In this document: piece after piece, positions 23,347 to 31,754 of the stretch
Layout: each line of letters opens with the position of its first letter
How positions within the stretch are numbered: position 1 is the stretch's first letter
From: an uncultured Oscillospiraceae bacterium
Lineage (GTDB): Bacteria; Bacillota; Clostridia; Oscillospirales; Oscillospiraceae
DNA: 64,000 nucleotides
Direction of reading: 5' to 3'
Assembly: GCA_950075865.1 (NCBI GenBank)
Contig: CATMVA010000008.1
Coordinates: 51,426-115,425, forward strand
The notes under the pieces: generated by a model
What the model saw: only the letters and a program-made list of their open reading frames with translations
The model's database searches: none
Told to the model about the DNA's origin: nothing
Position numbers and translations under genes: made by a program

Positions 23347-24321
23347 TTAGTAGAGATATTTCTCGGTATAGTTCTTTCCGTCTCCGATATACTTCAAAAT
23401 GGCCTCGCTGTTGTCGAGGGAGGAGGCGAAAGTGGGATCCATCCGCTTCCAGTCCTTGCCGTCGAAATAGATGGCGCCCTCCACCCAGCCGTCCTTCTCG
23501 CTCCACACGCTGATCCAGGCGTGGTAGGCGGTGCCGGCGAAGCCCACCACCAGCTTGCAGGGGACCCCCTGGGAGCGGAGCATGCCGGCCATCAGGGCGG
23601 CGTAGTCGAAGCAGATACCAGTTCTGGCCTCCAGCACCTCGTCCAGCACAGGCAGGTAGCCAGACTGGACCGTGGCGGCCTTCTCCTTGTCATAGGTCAG
23701 CTCGTTCACCACAAACTCGTAGATCAGCTCCACCTTTTTCAGGGCATCGGTCTCCTCCCCCACCAGCCCGGCGGCCTTGGCCAGGGTCTTCTCGGCCCCG
23801 GCGTAGTCCACGTACTGGTTGGGCCGGAGATAGGGGGCGAACTCGTCGGTCAGCTCGGCGTTGAAGGTGACCGACAGGGCGGTGGCGTACTTGGTGTTCT
23901 TGGGGTCGTCGTTCTTCTTCTGGAGGACGGACACCTTATAGTTTCCGCTGCCGTCGGACAGGGGCAGGACCTCCCACTCCCCCTGGGTCAGGTCGTACGC
24001 CTGGTAGTCTCCGCTGGGGCCAGTGACCTTGGCCTTAAGCCGACGGTCAGACTGGGCGGTAAACTTCACCATCACATAGCCGTCAGCCACATTGGAGTAG
24101 TCGATGACTGCCTTGGCGTTCTGGGCGGTCTTCTTTCCGGAGGCCTCGGGCAGGAGCAGGGTGGGCAGCACAGGCTGGCCGGCCAGGGCCACCAGCTCCC
24201 CGGCGATCTCCACTCCGCCGCTCTCCCCCGCCTTCTCCGCGGCGCACTGGGCCTGGCCGGCCAGCAGAGTGACGGCCGAAGCCAAGGCCAGCAGCAGGGA
24301 AAGGATCCTCTTTTTCATCAT
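23347..24321 (-). CDS. Secreted transglutaminase-like protein
   Basis: 324 aa with a signal peptide (MMKKRILSLLLALASAVTLL, cleavage near the AQA-like GQAQCA region). A middle beta-rich domain precedes a transglutaminase-like core at about 195-300: TGICFDYAALMAGMLRSQG holds Cys237, YHAWISVW holds His267 and MDPTF holds Asp295, so the Cys-His-Asp triad is complete. Such proteins act as proteases or crosslinkers outside the cell; the substrate is unknown. GAGGTG lies upstream of the ATG. It has its own terminator and stands apart from the pilus cluster. Confidence 0.85.
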   Translation of the reverse strand: MMKKRILSLLLALASAVTLLAGQAQCAAEKAGESGGVEIAGELVALAGQPVLPTLLLPEASGKKTAQNAKAVIDYSNVADGYVMVKFTAQSDRRLKAKVTGPSGDYQAYDLTQGEWEVLPLSDGSGNYKVSVLQKKNDDPKNTKYATALSVTFNAELTDEFAPYLRPNQYVDYAGAEKTLAKAAGLVGEETDALKKVELIYEFVVNELTYDKEKAATVQSGYLPVLDEVLEARTGICFDYAALMAGMLRSQGVPCKLVVGFAGTAYHAWISVWSEKDGWVEGAIYFDGKDWKRMDPTFASSLDNSEAILKYIGDGKNYTEKYLY

Positions 24322-24500
24322 AAACACCTCTTGTCAGAGTTGAGAAGGGTATCTCTGTCTTTCGCAAACTCAGTATAGCACACCTCTCCGGAAAATGGAA
24401 GTACTTTTTACAAAAATATTTTCTTTTTTCAATAATTTTTGTAACTGTAACTTTTCGAAGGTCTCCGGTTACTTTTTGGTCACTTTTCTGACAAAATTTA

Positions 24501-24530
24501 TTGCAAATATTTTTTTCTGTGTTATATTAT
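24501..24530 (+). promoter_or_regulatory. Candidate promoter of the BTAD regulator
   Basis: TTGCAA at 24501-24506, an 18-base spacer and TATTAT at 24525-24530, in an AT-rich 250-base gap between divergent genes. Confidence 0.5.
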
Positions 24531-24580
24531 ATTGTATGGTTTGACTATATTTCTATCTTTTTGGAAAGGCGGCGCCGCGT

Positions 24581-25780
24581 ATGGCATTGACTCATCTGGA
24601 CATTCGCATGCTGGGTGAATTCTCTCTGCGCAGCGGCTCCTCTGAGATCAACGACGGAAACAACCGATCCCGGAAGATCTGGCTTCTGATGGCCTATATG
24701 ATCTACTACCGCAACCGCCCGATCACCTCAGAAGAGCTCATCACCCTGCTGTGGCGGGATGAGGAGGGTAGCACCAACCCGGGCAATGCCCTGAAGACCA
24801 TGTTCCATCGTCTGCGCACCTCCCTCAACGAGCTGGACCCCCACGGCGGGCGGGAGCTGATCCACCACCAGGACGGCACCTACGCCTGGAACACCGCCGT
24901 GGACATCACGCTGGACATCGACGAATTTGACCGCTTCTGCCGGGAGGCCTCCCTGGCCAAGACCCCGGAGAGGAAGCTGGAGTATTATCTCAAGGCCCTC
25001 CCCCTCTACGGCGGCGACTTTCTCAGCAAGATGTCCGCCGAGTCCTGGGTGGTCCCCATCTCGGTCTATTACCACAATCTTTACGTCCAGTCGGTGCTGG
25101 AAACCATCCCCCTTTTGGAGGAGGCCGGCCGCTGGGCGGAGTCGGTAAAGCTCTGCCGCCAGGCCATCGTCCAGGAGCCCTATATGGAGGACCTCTACCG
25201 CCATCTGATGGTGGCCCTCATCCGGCAGGACGACCTGGCCGGGGCGGTGAAGGTCTATGAGGACATGAGCGAGCTGCTCCTTACCAACTTCGGCATCATG
25301 CCCTCCGAGGAGTCCCTGAACCTATACCGCCAGGCCACCAAGACTGTGAACGAGCGCACCGTGTCCTCGGGCATCATCCTGGAGCAGCTGCGGGAGGATG
25401 TGGATCCGGGCGGCGCTCTGGTCTGTGAGTATGACCTGTTCAAGGTCCTCTACCAGTGGATCGCCCGTGCGGTGGTCCGGAACGGAGACGCGGTCCATCT
25501 GGCCCTCATCTCCATCTCGGACAGCGCCGGAAAGGAACTGCCCAGGCGGAGCCTGGACCGGGCGGTGGAGAATCTCCAGGAGCTGATCCGCTCCAGCCTG
25601 CGCCGGGGCGACGTGGTGGCCCGGTGCAGCGTGTCCCAGTTCATCCTGCTCCTCCCCCAGGCAAACTATGAGCACAGCTGCATGGTCTGTGACCGGATCC
25701 TGAAGGCTTTCTCCCGCCAGTATCCCCACTCCCCCGCCGTCCTTCACGCCTCGATCCATCCGCTGGAGCCCAAGATGTAA
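24581..25780 (+). CDS. BTAD-type transcriptional regulator with degenerate GGDEF domain
   Basis: 399 aa. The N-terminal winged helix (LDIRMLGEFSLRSG ... ITSEELITLLWRDEEG ... LKTMFHRLRTSLNEL, about residues 5-100) and the following bacterial transcriptional activator domain (DEFDRFCREA, PLYGGDFLSKM, LCRQAIVQEPYMEDLYRHLM, about 115-255) match the SARP/BTAD group. The C-terminal region (about 285-399) aligns with a GGDEF domain: LRRGDVVARC is followed by SVSQF (350-354) where a cyclase has GGDEF, then ILLLPQA. RRGD (341-344) sits at I-site spacing. This suggests a catalytically dead, possibly c-di-GMP-sensing, module. It is 37 bases upstream of a cyclase/phosphodiesterase gene. Confidence 0.85.
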   Translation: MALTHLDIRMLGEFSLRSGSSEINDGNNRSRKIWLLMAYMIYYRNRPITSEELITLLWRDEEGSTNPGNALKTMFHRLRTSLNELDPHGGRELIHHQDGTYAWNTAVDITLDIDEFDRFCREASLAKTPERKLEYYLKALPLYGGDFLSKMSAESWVVPISVYYHNLYVQSVLETIPLLEEAGRWAESVKLCRQAIVQEPYMEDLYRHLMVALIRQDDLAGAVKVYEDMSELLLTNFGIMPSEESLNLYRQATKTVNERTVSSGIILEQLREDVDPGGALVCEYDLFKVLYQWIARAVVRNGDAVHLALISISDSAGKELPRRSLDRAVENLQELIRSSLRRGDVVARCSVSQFILLLPQANYEHSCMVCDRILKAFSRQYPHSPAVLHASIHPLEPKM

Positions 25781-25817
25781 GGCGGCCTTTCAATATACAT
25801 AAGGATGTGAACCCATT

Positions 25818-27947
25818 GTGACACCCCTGCGCTCCCGTCAGAAGATCCTCATTGCCGACGACTCCGAGATGAACCGGGCCATCCTGGCCGATATGCTGGG
25901 CGACGAGTATGATATCATCGAGGCCGAAAACGGCGCCCGGGCCGTCCAGATCATGCAGGAGCAGGACGAGGAGATCGCCCTGCTCCTGCTGGACATCGTC
26001 ATGCCCAAGATGGACGGCTTTCAGGTGCTGGAGGAGATGAACAACAGCCGGCTCATCGAGGACCTGCCCGTCATCATCATCTCGGCCGAGACCGGCGCTA
26101 CCCAGGTGGAACGGGCCTATCAGCTGGGGGCCACCGACTTCATCACCCGGCCCTTCGACGCCCTTATCGTCCACAAGCGGGTGGTAAACACCCTCCTGCT
26201 CTACGCCAACCAAAAAAAGCTGGTGGAGTTGGTGGCCGAGCAGGTCTATGACAGTGAGCTTCAACGCAACATGATGACCGACATCCTCAGCCATATCGTG
26301 GAGTTCCGGAACGGGGAGAGCGGGCTCCACATCCAGCATGTGCGCATCCTGACCCAGTTACTTCTGGAGCAATTGAACCGAAGTGGCGCCCCCCTCTTCT
26401 CTTCCAAAGATATCTCGGTCATCGGTCTGGCCTCGGCCCTCCATGATATCGGCAAGATCGCCATTCCCGAGCATATCCTCAACAAGCCCGGCAAGCTCAC
26501 CGACGAGGAGTTTGCCATTATGAAGACCCACACCACTCTGGGCGCCCAGATCCTGGACAAGCTCCCCATCTACCAGGACCAGCCCCTGGTCAAGGTGGCC
26601 TATCAGATCTGCCGCTGGCACCACGAACGCTGGGACGGCCGCGGGTACCCCGACGGCCTCAGGGGGGACGAGATCCCCCTCACCGCCCAAGTGGTGGCTC
26701 TGGCCGATGTCTACGACGCCCTGACCAGTGTCCGGGTCTACAAGGGTCCCTACTCCCACGAGGAGGCCATCCGCATGATCCTGAACGGGGAATGCGGCGT
26801 CTTCTCCCCCGCCATGTACGAATGTCTCCAAGCGATCTCCCCCCGCATCCCCGCCGCCCTTCAAGGGGGCGAGGACGCCCCCAACGTCCGCCAGAGCTTT
26901 TTCGACACCACCCAGGAGCTCCTCCACCGGGAGAACCTATCGGTCTCCCGCCGGACCCTCCAGCTGGTGGAGCAGGAGCGGGTCCGCAACAGCTTCTTCG
27001 CCGAGCTCACCGACGAGATCCAGTTCGAGTTCACCATGAACCCCCTTCAGGTGACCCTGTCCCCCTTCGGGGCCCAGAAGCTGGGCTTTCCCGAGGTCAT
27101 CAAGGACCCCCATCACAACCCCGGCGTTCTGGCCATGTTTCAATCCCAAATGGTCATACAGCTCTCCGACATGCTGCGCTCCACCTCCCCCGGCCAGCCG
27201 GTGATCACCTATGACTGTCTGCTGAAGGTGGGAGGCGAGGAGCGTTGGCACCGGATCGTGGCCCGGGCCACCTGGTCCTCCGACGAGCCCCCCCGCTACA
27301 CCGGTGCCATCGGCAAGGCCATCGACATCCACGAGACCCACCTGCAGCTGGTGGATCTGGAGCGGCAGGCCTCCAGCGACTCCCTCACCGGGCTGCTCAA
27401 CCACTCCAGCGCCCAAAAGCAGATCCGGATCCGCCTGAACGAACGGCCCCGCGGCAAATACGCCCTGGTCATCTTCGACCTGGACCTGTTCAAGCACGCC
27501 AACGACACCTATGGCCACCTCTTCGGGGACGAGCTTTTGAAGCACCTGGCCGACAAGCTCCGCAGAAGCATCCGGGGCGGCGACATCGTGGCCCGCGTAG
27601 GCGGGGACGAGTTCCTGATCTTCATGGAGTACAAGGACCCCCTGGAGCCCATCATCCGCCGTATTTTCAACTCTCTGCTGGGCAAGTTCGGGGATTTTGA
27701 GATCTCCCTCAGCATGGGCGTGGCCCAGACTGAGCTGGTGGGGCACGATTATAACGACCTGTTCCGGGCCGCCGACAGCGCTCTTTACACCATCAAACGG
27801 GGCCAGCGTGGCAAAGGCGGCCGGTATGTCTTCTACGACGGGACCATGACCAAGGAGACCGACGCTTCCGCCATCTCCGACATTGACAGCAGAAGCGGCG
27901 GAGCCGCTGAGGAGGAGGAAAATCATGACGCTGAAGGAATGTTTTGA
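25818..27947 (+). CDS. Response regulator with HD-GYP and GGDEF domains
   Basis: 709-aa c-di-GMP enzyme. REC domain at 8-125 with phospho-acceptor Asp59 (LLLLDIVMPKMDG); HD-GYP phosphodiesterase at about 150-340 with HD at 209-210 (ALHDIGKIAIPEHILNKPG), HHE 268-270 and GYP 276-278; a PAS-like stretch at about 375-525; and a diguanylate cyclase domain from about 540 with intact GGDEF at 595-599 and an I-site RGGD at 586-589. So both synthesis and breakdown of c-di-GMP could occur in one phosphorylated protein. Start is GTG at 25818 after AAGGATG. The 3' end overlaps the HPt gene by 23 bases. Confidence 0.93.
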   Translation: MTPLRSRQKILIADDSEMNRAILADMLGDEYDIIEAENGARAVQIMQEQDEEIALLLLDIVMPKMDGFQVLEEMNNSRLIEDLPVIIISAETGATQVERAYQLGATDFITRPFDALIVHKRVVNTLLLYANQKKLVELVAEQVYDSELQRNMMTDILSHIVEFRNGESGLHIQHVRILTQLLLEQLNRSGAPLFSSKDISVIGLASALHDIGKIAIPEHILNKPGKLTDEEFAIMKTHTTLGAQILDKLPIYQDQPLVKVAYQICRWHHERWDGRGYPDGLRGDEIPLTAQVVALADVYDALTSVRVYKGPYSHEEAIRMILNGECGVFSPAMYECLQAISPRIPAALQGGEDAPNVRQSFFDTTQELLHRENLSVSRRTLQLVEQERVRNSFFAELTDEIQFEFTMNPLQVTLSPFGAQKLGFPEVIKDPHHNPGVLAMFQSQMVIQLSDMLRSTSPGQPVITYDCLLKVGGEERWHRIVARATWSSDEPPRYTGAIGKAIDIHETHLQLVDLERQASSDSLTGLLNHSSAQKQIRIRLNERPRGKYALVIFDLDLFKHANDTYGHLFGDELLKHLADKLRRSIRGGDIVARVGGDEFLIFMEYKDPLEPIIRRIFNSLLGKFGDFEISLSMGVAQTELVGHDYNDLFRAADSALYTIKRGQRGKGGRYVFYDGTMTKETDASAISDIDSRSGGAAEEEENHDAEGMF

Positions 27948-28287
27948 GGCTCTGGGTGGGAACTACGACGAGGTGCTGGGCCGGCTGCGCAGCGAGCGGT
28001 TGATCCAGAAGTTCACCCTGAAATTCCTGGAGGACGGCAGCTACGACCTGCTCTGCCGCTCTATGGAGAGCGGCGACTACGCCGAGGCCTTCCGGACCGC
28101 CCACACCCTGAAGGGGGTCTGCCAGAACCTGTCCTTCACCCGGCTCTACTCCTCCAGTGCCCAGCTCTGCGAGGCGCTGCGGAACGGCTTCACCCCCGAG
28201 GCCCCCGGGCTTTTCGATCTCACCACCCAGGATTACGCCTTGACCGTCGCCGCGATCCGGGACTTCCAGGCCTCCATCCCCCAGTGA
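27925..28287 (+). CDS. HPt domain phosphotransfer protein
   Basis: 120-aa free-standing histidine phosphotransfer protein. The phosphorylatable His60 lies in AHTLKGVCQNLSF, the HxLKG signature, preceded by a helix (SYDLLCRSMESGDYAEAFR) and followed by a second helix pair. ATG at 27925 has GGAGGAGG upstream and lies inside the preceding gene in another frame, so the two are translationally linked. It is placed between the REC-HD-GYP-GGDEF gene and a hybrid kinase, the expected shuttle of a phosphorelay. Confidence 0.93.
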   Translation: MTLKECFEALGGNYDEVLGRLRSERLIQKFTLKFLEDGSYDLLCRSMESGDYAEAFRTAHTLKGVCQNLSFTRLYSSSAQLCEALRNGFTPEAPGLFDLTTQDYALTVAAIRDFQASIPQ

Positions 28288-28327
28288 ACCGGAGACCTCA
28301 CCATAGTTTCAGAAGGATGAGACGCCT

Positions 28328-30901
28328 ATGAAAGTTTTCAAAAACAGAATCACCCGTTTCCTGTCCACAAGCCTTGTGGCCGTGGTCCTTCTGTGTGTCT
28401 GTGTCTTCTCTTTCCTCGCCTTTCACATGAATCAGGAAAGCACCCAGACCATCAATCAGGTAGGGACCCTCTACATGTCCAACATGAGCCAGCAGATCTC
28501 CATGCACTTTGCCACAACCATCTCCCTTCGGCTGGACCAGCTGGACGCCCTTGTCACCTCCATCCCCCCCGACAGCGGCCGGGCGCCGAATGAACTGTAT
28601 GATGAGCTGAGCTACCAGGCCAACATCCGGAATTTCAGCTACCTGGGCCTCTACTCCACCGACGGCACCCTTGAGATGCTCTACGGCGAGCAGCTGGAGG
28701 TCACCGACCCGGAACCCTTTCTGGCCTCCCTGAACAAGGGGGAGAAAAAGGTGGCCATCGGCACCAACGCCGACGGGGAGAAAGTGATCCTTCTGGGGGT
28801 CTCCACCACCTACCCCATGGCGGACGGAACAGTATGCGTCGCCCTTGTGGCCGGTCTGCCCACCTCCTACATCAGCGAGACCCTGTCCCTGGAGGAGGAC
28901 GACGACCAGGTCTACTCCTTCATCATCCGCCGGGACGGCACCTTCGTCATCCGCAGCGCCGACGCCTACCGTAACAGCTATTTCGAGCGGGTCCGGATGC
29001 TCTACGACGACGTGGGCGGAATGACCCCCGAGGAGTATCTCATCGAGTTCCAATCCGCCATGAACGACCGCCGGGATTACTCCGCCGAATGTGTCATCGG
29101 CGGAGACCGGAGACACATCTATCTCACCGACCTACCCTACTCTGAGTGGTATCTCCTTACCACCATGCCCTACTCCACCATGAACTCCATCGTCAGCGGC
29201 CTGAGTCTGCAGTGGGGACATACCGCCCTTCTGGGGGGCACCGTACTGCTGGCCGCCCTGCTCTTTGTCTTCGCCCAGTACTTCAAGCTGACCCGCCAGC
29301 AGATGCAGGAACTGGATCAGGCCCGCCAAGACGCCGAGGCAGCCACCAAGGCCAAGAGCGAGTTCCTCTCCAACATGTCCCACGACATCCGTACCCCCAT
29401 GAACGCCATCGTGGGCATGACGGCCATCGCCACCACCAACATCGACGATAAGGAGCAGGTCCAGAACTGCCTGAAAAAGATCACCCTCTCCTCCAAGCAC
29501 CTGCTGGGGCTCATCAACGACGTGCTGGACATGTCCAAGATCGAGAGCGGCAAGATGACACTGAGCATGGAGATGGTCTCCCTGCGGGAGGTCTTCGACA
29601 GCATCGTCAGCATCGTCCAGCCCCAGATCCACACCAAGAACCAGCAGTTCAACGTGTCCATCCACGACATCTCGGCCGAGAACGTCTACTGCGACAGTGT
29701 CCGGCTCAATCAGATCCTCCTCAACTTCCTCTCCAACGCCATCAAGTTTACCCCGGACGGTGGAAGCATCACCCTCTCCCTCTATGAAGAACCCTCCACG
29801 CTGGGGGAGAACTACATTCGCGCCCACATCCGGGTCAAGGACACCGGCATCGGCATGACCCCCGAGTTCCAGGCCAAGATCTTCGACTCCTTCACCCGGG
29901 AGGACTCTGCCCGGGTCCACAAAACCGAGGGCACCGGCCTGGGTATGGCCATCACCAAGTACATCGTGGACGCCATGGGGGGCGCCATTGAAGTGAACAG
30001 CGAACTGGGCAAGGGCTCTGAGTTCCATGTGACCCTGGACCTGGAACGGGCCGACACGCCCGAGTCCGACATGATCCTCCCCGACTGGAACATGCTGGTG
30101 GTGGACGACGATCGGCAGCTCTGCGAGAGCGCCGTGACCTCCCTCCAGTCCATCGGGGTCAAGGCCGACTGGGCCCTGGACGGTGAGAGTGCCGTGGAGA
30201 TGGCGGAGAAGCGCCACCAGGCCCGCGACGATTACCAGATCATCCTGCTGGACTGGAAGCTGCCCGGCATCGACGGCATCGAGACCGCCCGACGTATCTG
30301 CAAGCGCCTGGGGGAGAACGTACCCATCATGCTCATCTCGGCCTACGACTGGAGCGAGATCGAGCAGGAGGCCCGCTCGGCCGGCATCACCGGCTTCATC
30401 TCCAAGCCCCTGTTCAAATCCACCCTCTACCACGGCCTGAAGCAGTTTGTCAAGACCGATACGGACGCCCCCGACGTGGAGGCAGCCGACTCCTACGAGC
30501 AGCTCAATGGCCGCCGGATCCTCCTGGCCGAGGACAACGACCTGAACTGGGAGATCGCCAGCGAGCTGCTCACCTCCGAGCTGGGCCTGGAGCTGGACTG
30601 GGCCGAGAATGGCCAAATCTGTCTGGACAAGTTCCGGCAGGCTCCGGCGGGCTACTACGACGCCATCCTCATGGACATCCGGATGCCGGTGATGACCGGC
30701 TACCAGGCCACCGAGGCCATCCGGGCCCTGGACCGGGAGGACGCCAAATCCATCCCCATCATTGCCATGACGGCCGACGCTTTTGCCGAGGACGTGAAAA
30801 AATGTCTGGCTTGCGGCATGAACGCCCATATCCCCAAACCCATCGACGTGCGGGAGGTGGCCCGGCTGTTGGAGAAGTTCGTGAACCCCTCCTCCCTTTG
30901 A
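28328..30901 (+). CDS. Hybrid sensor histidine kinase with two receiver domains
   Basis: 857-aa membrane kinase. Transmembrane helix 1 at about 14-33, an extracytoplasmic Cache-like sensor to about 290, helix 2 at about 298-318, then HisKA with His352 (FLSNMSHDIRTPMNAIVGM), HATPase_c (NAIKFTPDGGSI; VKDTGIGM; GTGLGMAITKYIVDAMGG), REC1 with Asp642 (LLDWKLPG) and REC2 with Asp783 (ILMDIRMP). Both receivers keep their acidic pockets (VVDDD, AEDND) and C-terminal Lys (SKPL, PKPI). Last gene of the signalling operon, closed by a strong terminator. Confidence 0.95.
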   Translation: MKVFKNRITRFLSTSLVAVVLLCVCVFSFLAFHMNQESTQTINQVGTLYMSNMSQQISMHFATTISLRLDQLDALVTSIPPDSGRAPNELYDELSYQANIRNFSYLGLYSTDGTLEMLYGEQLEVTDPEPFLASLNKGEKKVAIGTNADGEKVILLGVSTTYPMADGTVCVALVAGLPTSYISETLSLEEDDDQVYSFIIRRDGTFVIRSADAYRNSYFERVRMLYDDVGGMTPEEYLIEFQSAMNDRRDYSAECVIGGDRRHIYLTDLPYSEWYLLTTMPYSTMNSIVSGLSLQWGHTALLGGTVLLAALLFVFAQYFKLTRQQMQELDQARQDAEAATKAKSEFLSNMSHDIRTPMNAIVGMTAIATTNIDDKEQVQNCLKKITLSSKHLLGLINDVLDMSKIESGKMTLSMEMVSLREVFDSIVSIVQPQIHTKNQQFNVSIHDISAENVYCDSVRLNQILLNFLSNAIKFTPDGGSITLSLYEEPSTLGENYIRAHIRVKDTGIGMTPEFQAKIFDSFTREDSARVHKTEGTGLGMAITKYIVDAMGGAIEVNSELGKGSEFHVTLDLERADTPESDMILPDWNMLVVDDDRQLCESAVTSLQSIGVKADWALDGESAVEMAEKRHQARDDYQIILLDWKLPGIDGIETARRICKRLGENVPIMLISAYDWSEIEQEARSAGITGFISKPLFKSTLYHGLKQFVKTDTDAPDVEAADSYEQLNGRRILLAEDNDLNWEIASELLTSELGLELDWAENGQICLDKFRQAPAGYYDAILMDIRMPVMTGYQATEAIRALDREDAKSIPIIAMTADAFAEDVKKCLACGMNAHIPKPIDVREVARLLEKFVNPSSL

Positions 30902-30913
30902 GCCATTGTAAAG

Positions 30914-30957
30914 TGCCCCCGGAAGCGGACAGAACGGTCCGTTTCCGGGGGCATTTT
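30914..30957 (+). terminator. Intrinsic terminator of the signalling operon
   Basis: TGCCCCCGGAAGCGGAC (30914-30930) pairs with 30937-30953 with one G-T pair, followed by TTTT. Confidence 0.9.
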
Positions 30958-31103
30958 TCCTTCCATGACAAAAGGGGCGGCCACCGCCGCCCCTCCCCTG
31001 TTTTCTGTAAAGATCATAGCACAAATTCCCCCCCATTTCAAGGCTTGTTCTTTTCTCCCTCCTCTGCTACCATAAAAGTAGCTTAAAATAGGAGGCAGAT
31101 AGC

Positions 31104-31634
31104 ATGAAGCTCTATCACGGCAGCTCCACCGGCGGCATCACGGTCCTGGACCCCCGTTTCTCCGACCCCAAGGACCCCCACATCTACCTGACCGACAACC
31201 CCGCCCTGGCCGTCATCTATTCCCACAGCCCGGTGGAGGGGGGGTACTTCCCCTACTTCTTTGACAAGGAAGGCCGGCTTTGCTACGAGGAGTACTTCCC
31301 CAACGCCCTGGACCTCTACAAGGGCTTCGGGGGCTATGTCTACACCGCCGAGGCCGACTGTCTGCCTCAGCGGGAGAAAATGCCCTGGGCCTACAAGAGC
31401 GCTTCCCCCATCCCGGTCACCGGCTGCCGCCACATCCCCGACCTCTATGCCGAGCTGCTGACACTGGAGGCGGCGGGAGACCTCAAGATCATCCGGTTTG
31501 GAGACCTGACCGAGCGAAAGCTCCAGGGCATTTACGGGATGCTTCGGCGGAGCGCACAGGAGGAAAAACTGAAAGATCATCCTGAGCTTCCCTACGCCCA
31601 ATTTTATCAGGCCCACTTCCCCTTTCTTCTGTAA
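31104..31634 (+). CDS. Hypothetical protein, possibly ADP-ribosyltransferase-like fold
   Basis: 176-aa soluble protein starting MKLYHGSSTGGITVLDPRF. A YHGS opening followed by HIYLTDNPALAVIYS resembles the NAD-binding start of small ADP-ribosyltransferase-fold or DUF3990-like proteins (LYHGS...ylT.n...A..Ya). The remainder (GYVYTAEADCLPQREKMPWAYKS) is not recognised. AATAGGAGG gives the ribosome-binding site. Single gene between two terminators. The ART-fold idea is inference from a few residues. Confidence 0.7.
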   Translation: MKLYHGSSTGGITVLDPRFSDPKDPHIYLTDNPALAVIYSHSPVEGGYFPYFFDKEGRLCYEEYFPNALDLYKGFGGYVYTAEADCLPQREKMPWAYKSASPIPVTGCRHIPDLYAELLTLEAAGDLKIIRFGDLTERKLQGIYGMLRRSAQEEKLKDHPELPYAQFYQAHFPFLL

Positions 31635-31680
31635 GCAAAAGGAGCCGGCCTTTTTGGGCCGTCTTTTTCGTTGTCAGCCC

Positions 31681-31709
31681 TTGCATTTGGGCGCTTTTTC
31701 CTATATAAT
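31681..31709 (+). promoter_or_regulatory. Sigma-A promoter of leuS
   Basis: TTGCAT 31681-31686, 17-base spacer, TATAAT 31704-31709. The predicted leader is only about 40 bases, too short for a T-box. Confidence 0.82.
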
Positions 31710-31754
31710 TGGGTTCACCTGCGAATAGTTTACCTCAGAGGAAGTGCATCAGCG

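Noticed and set aside
31635..31754. T-box leader for leuS
   Set aside because: The promoter leaves about 40 bases of leader and no T-box sequence is visible.
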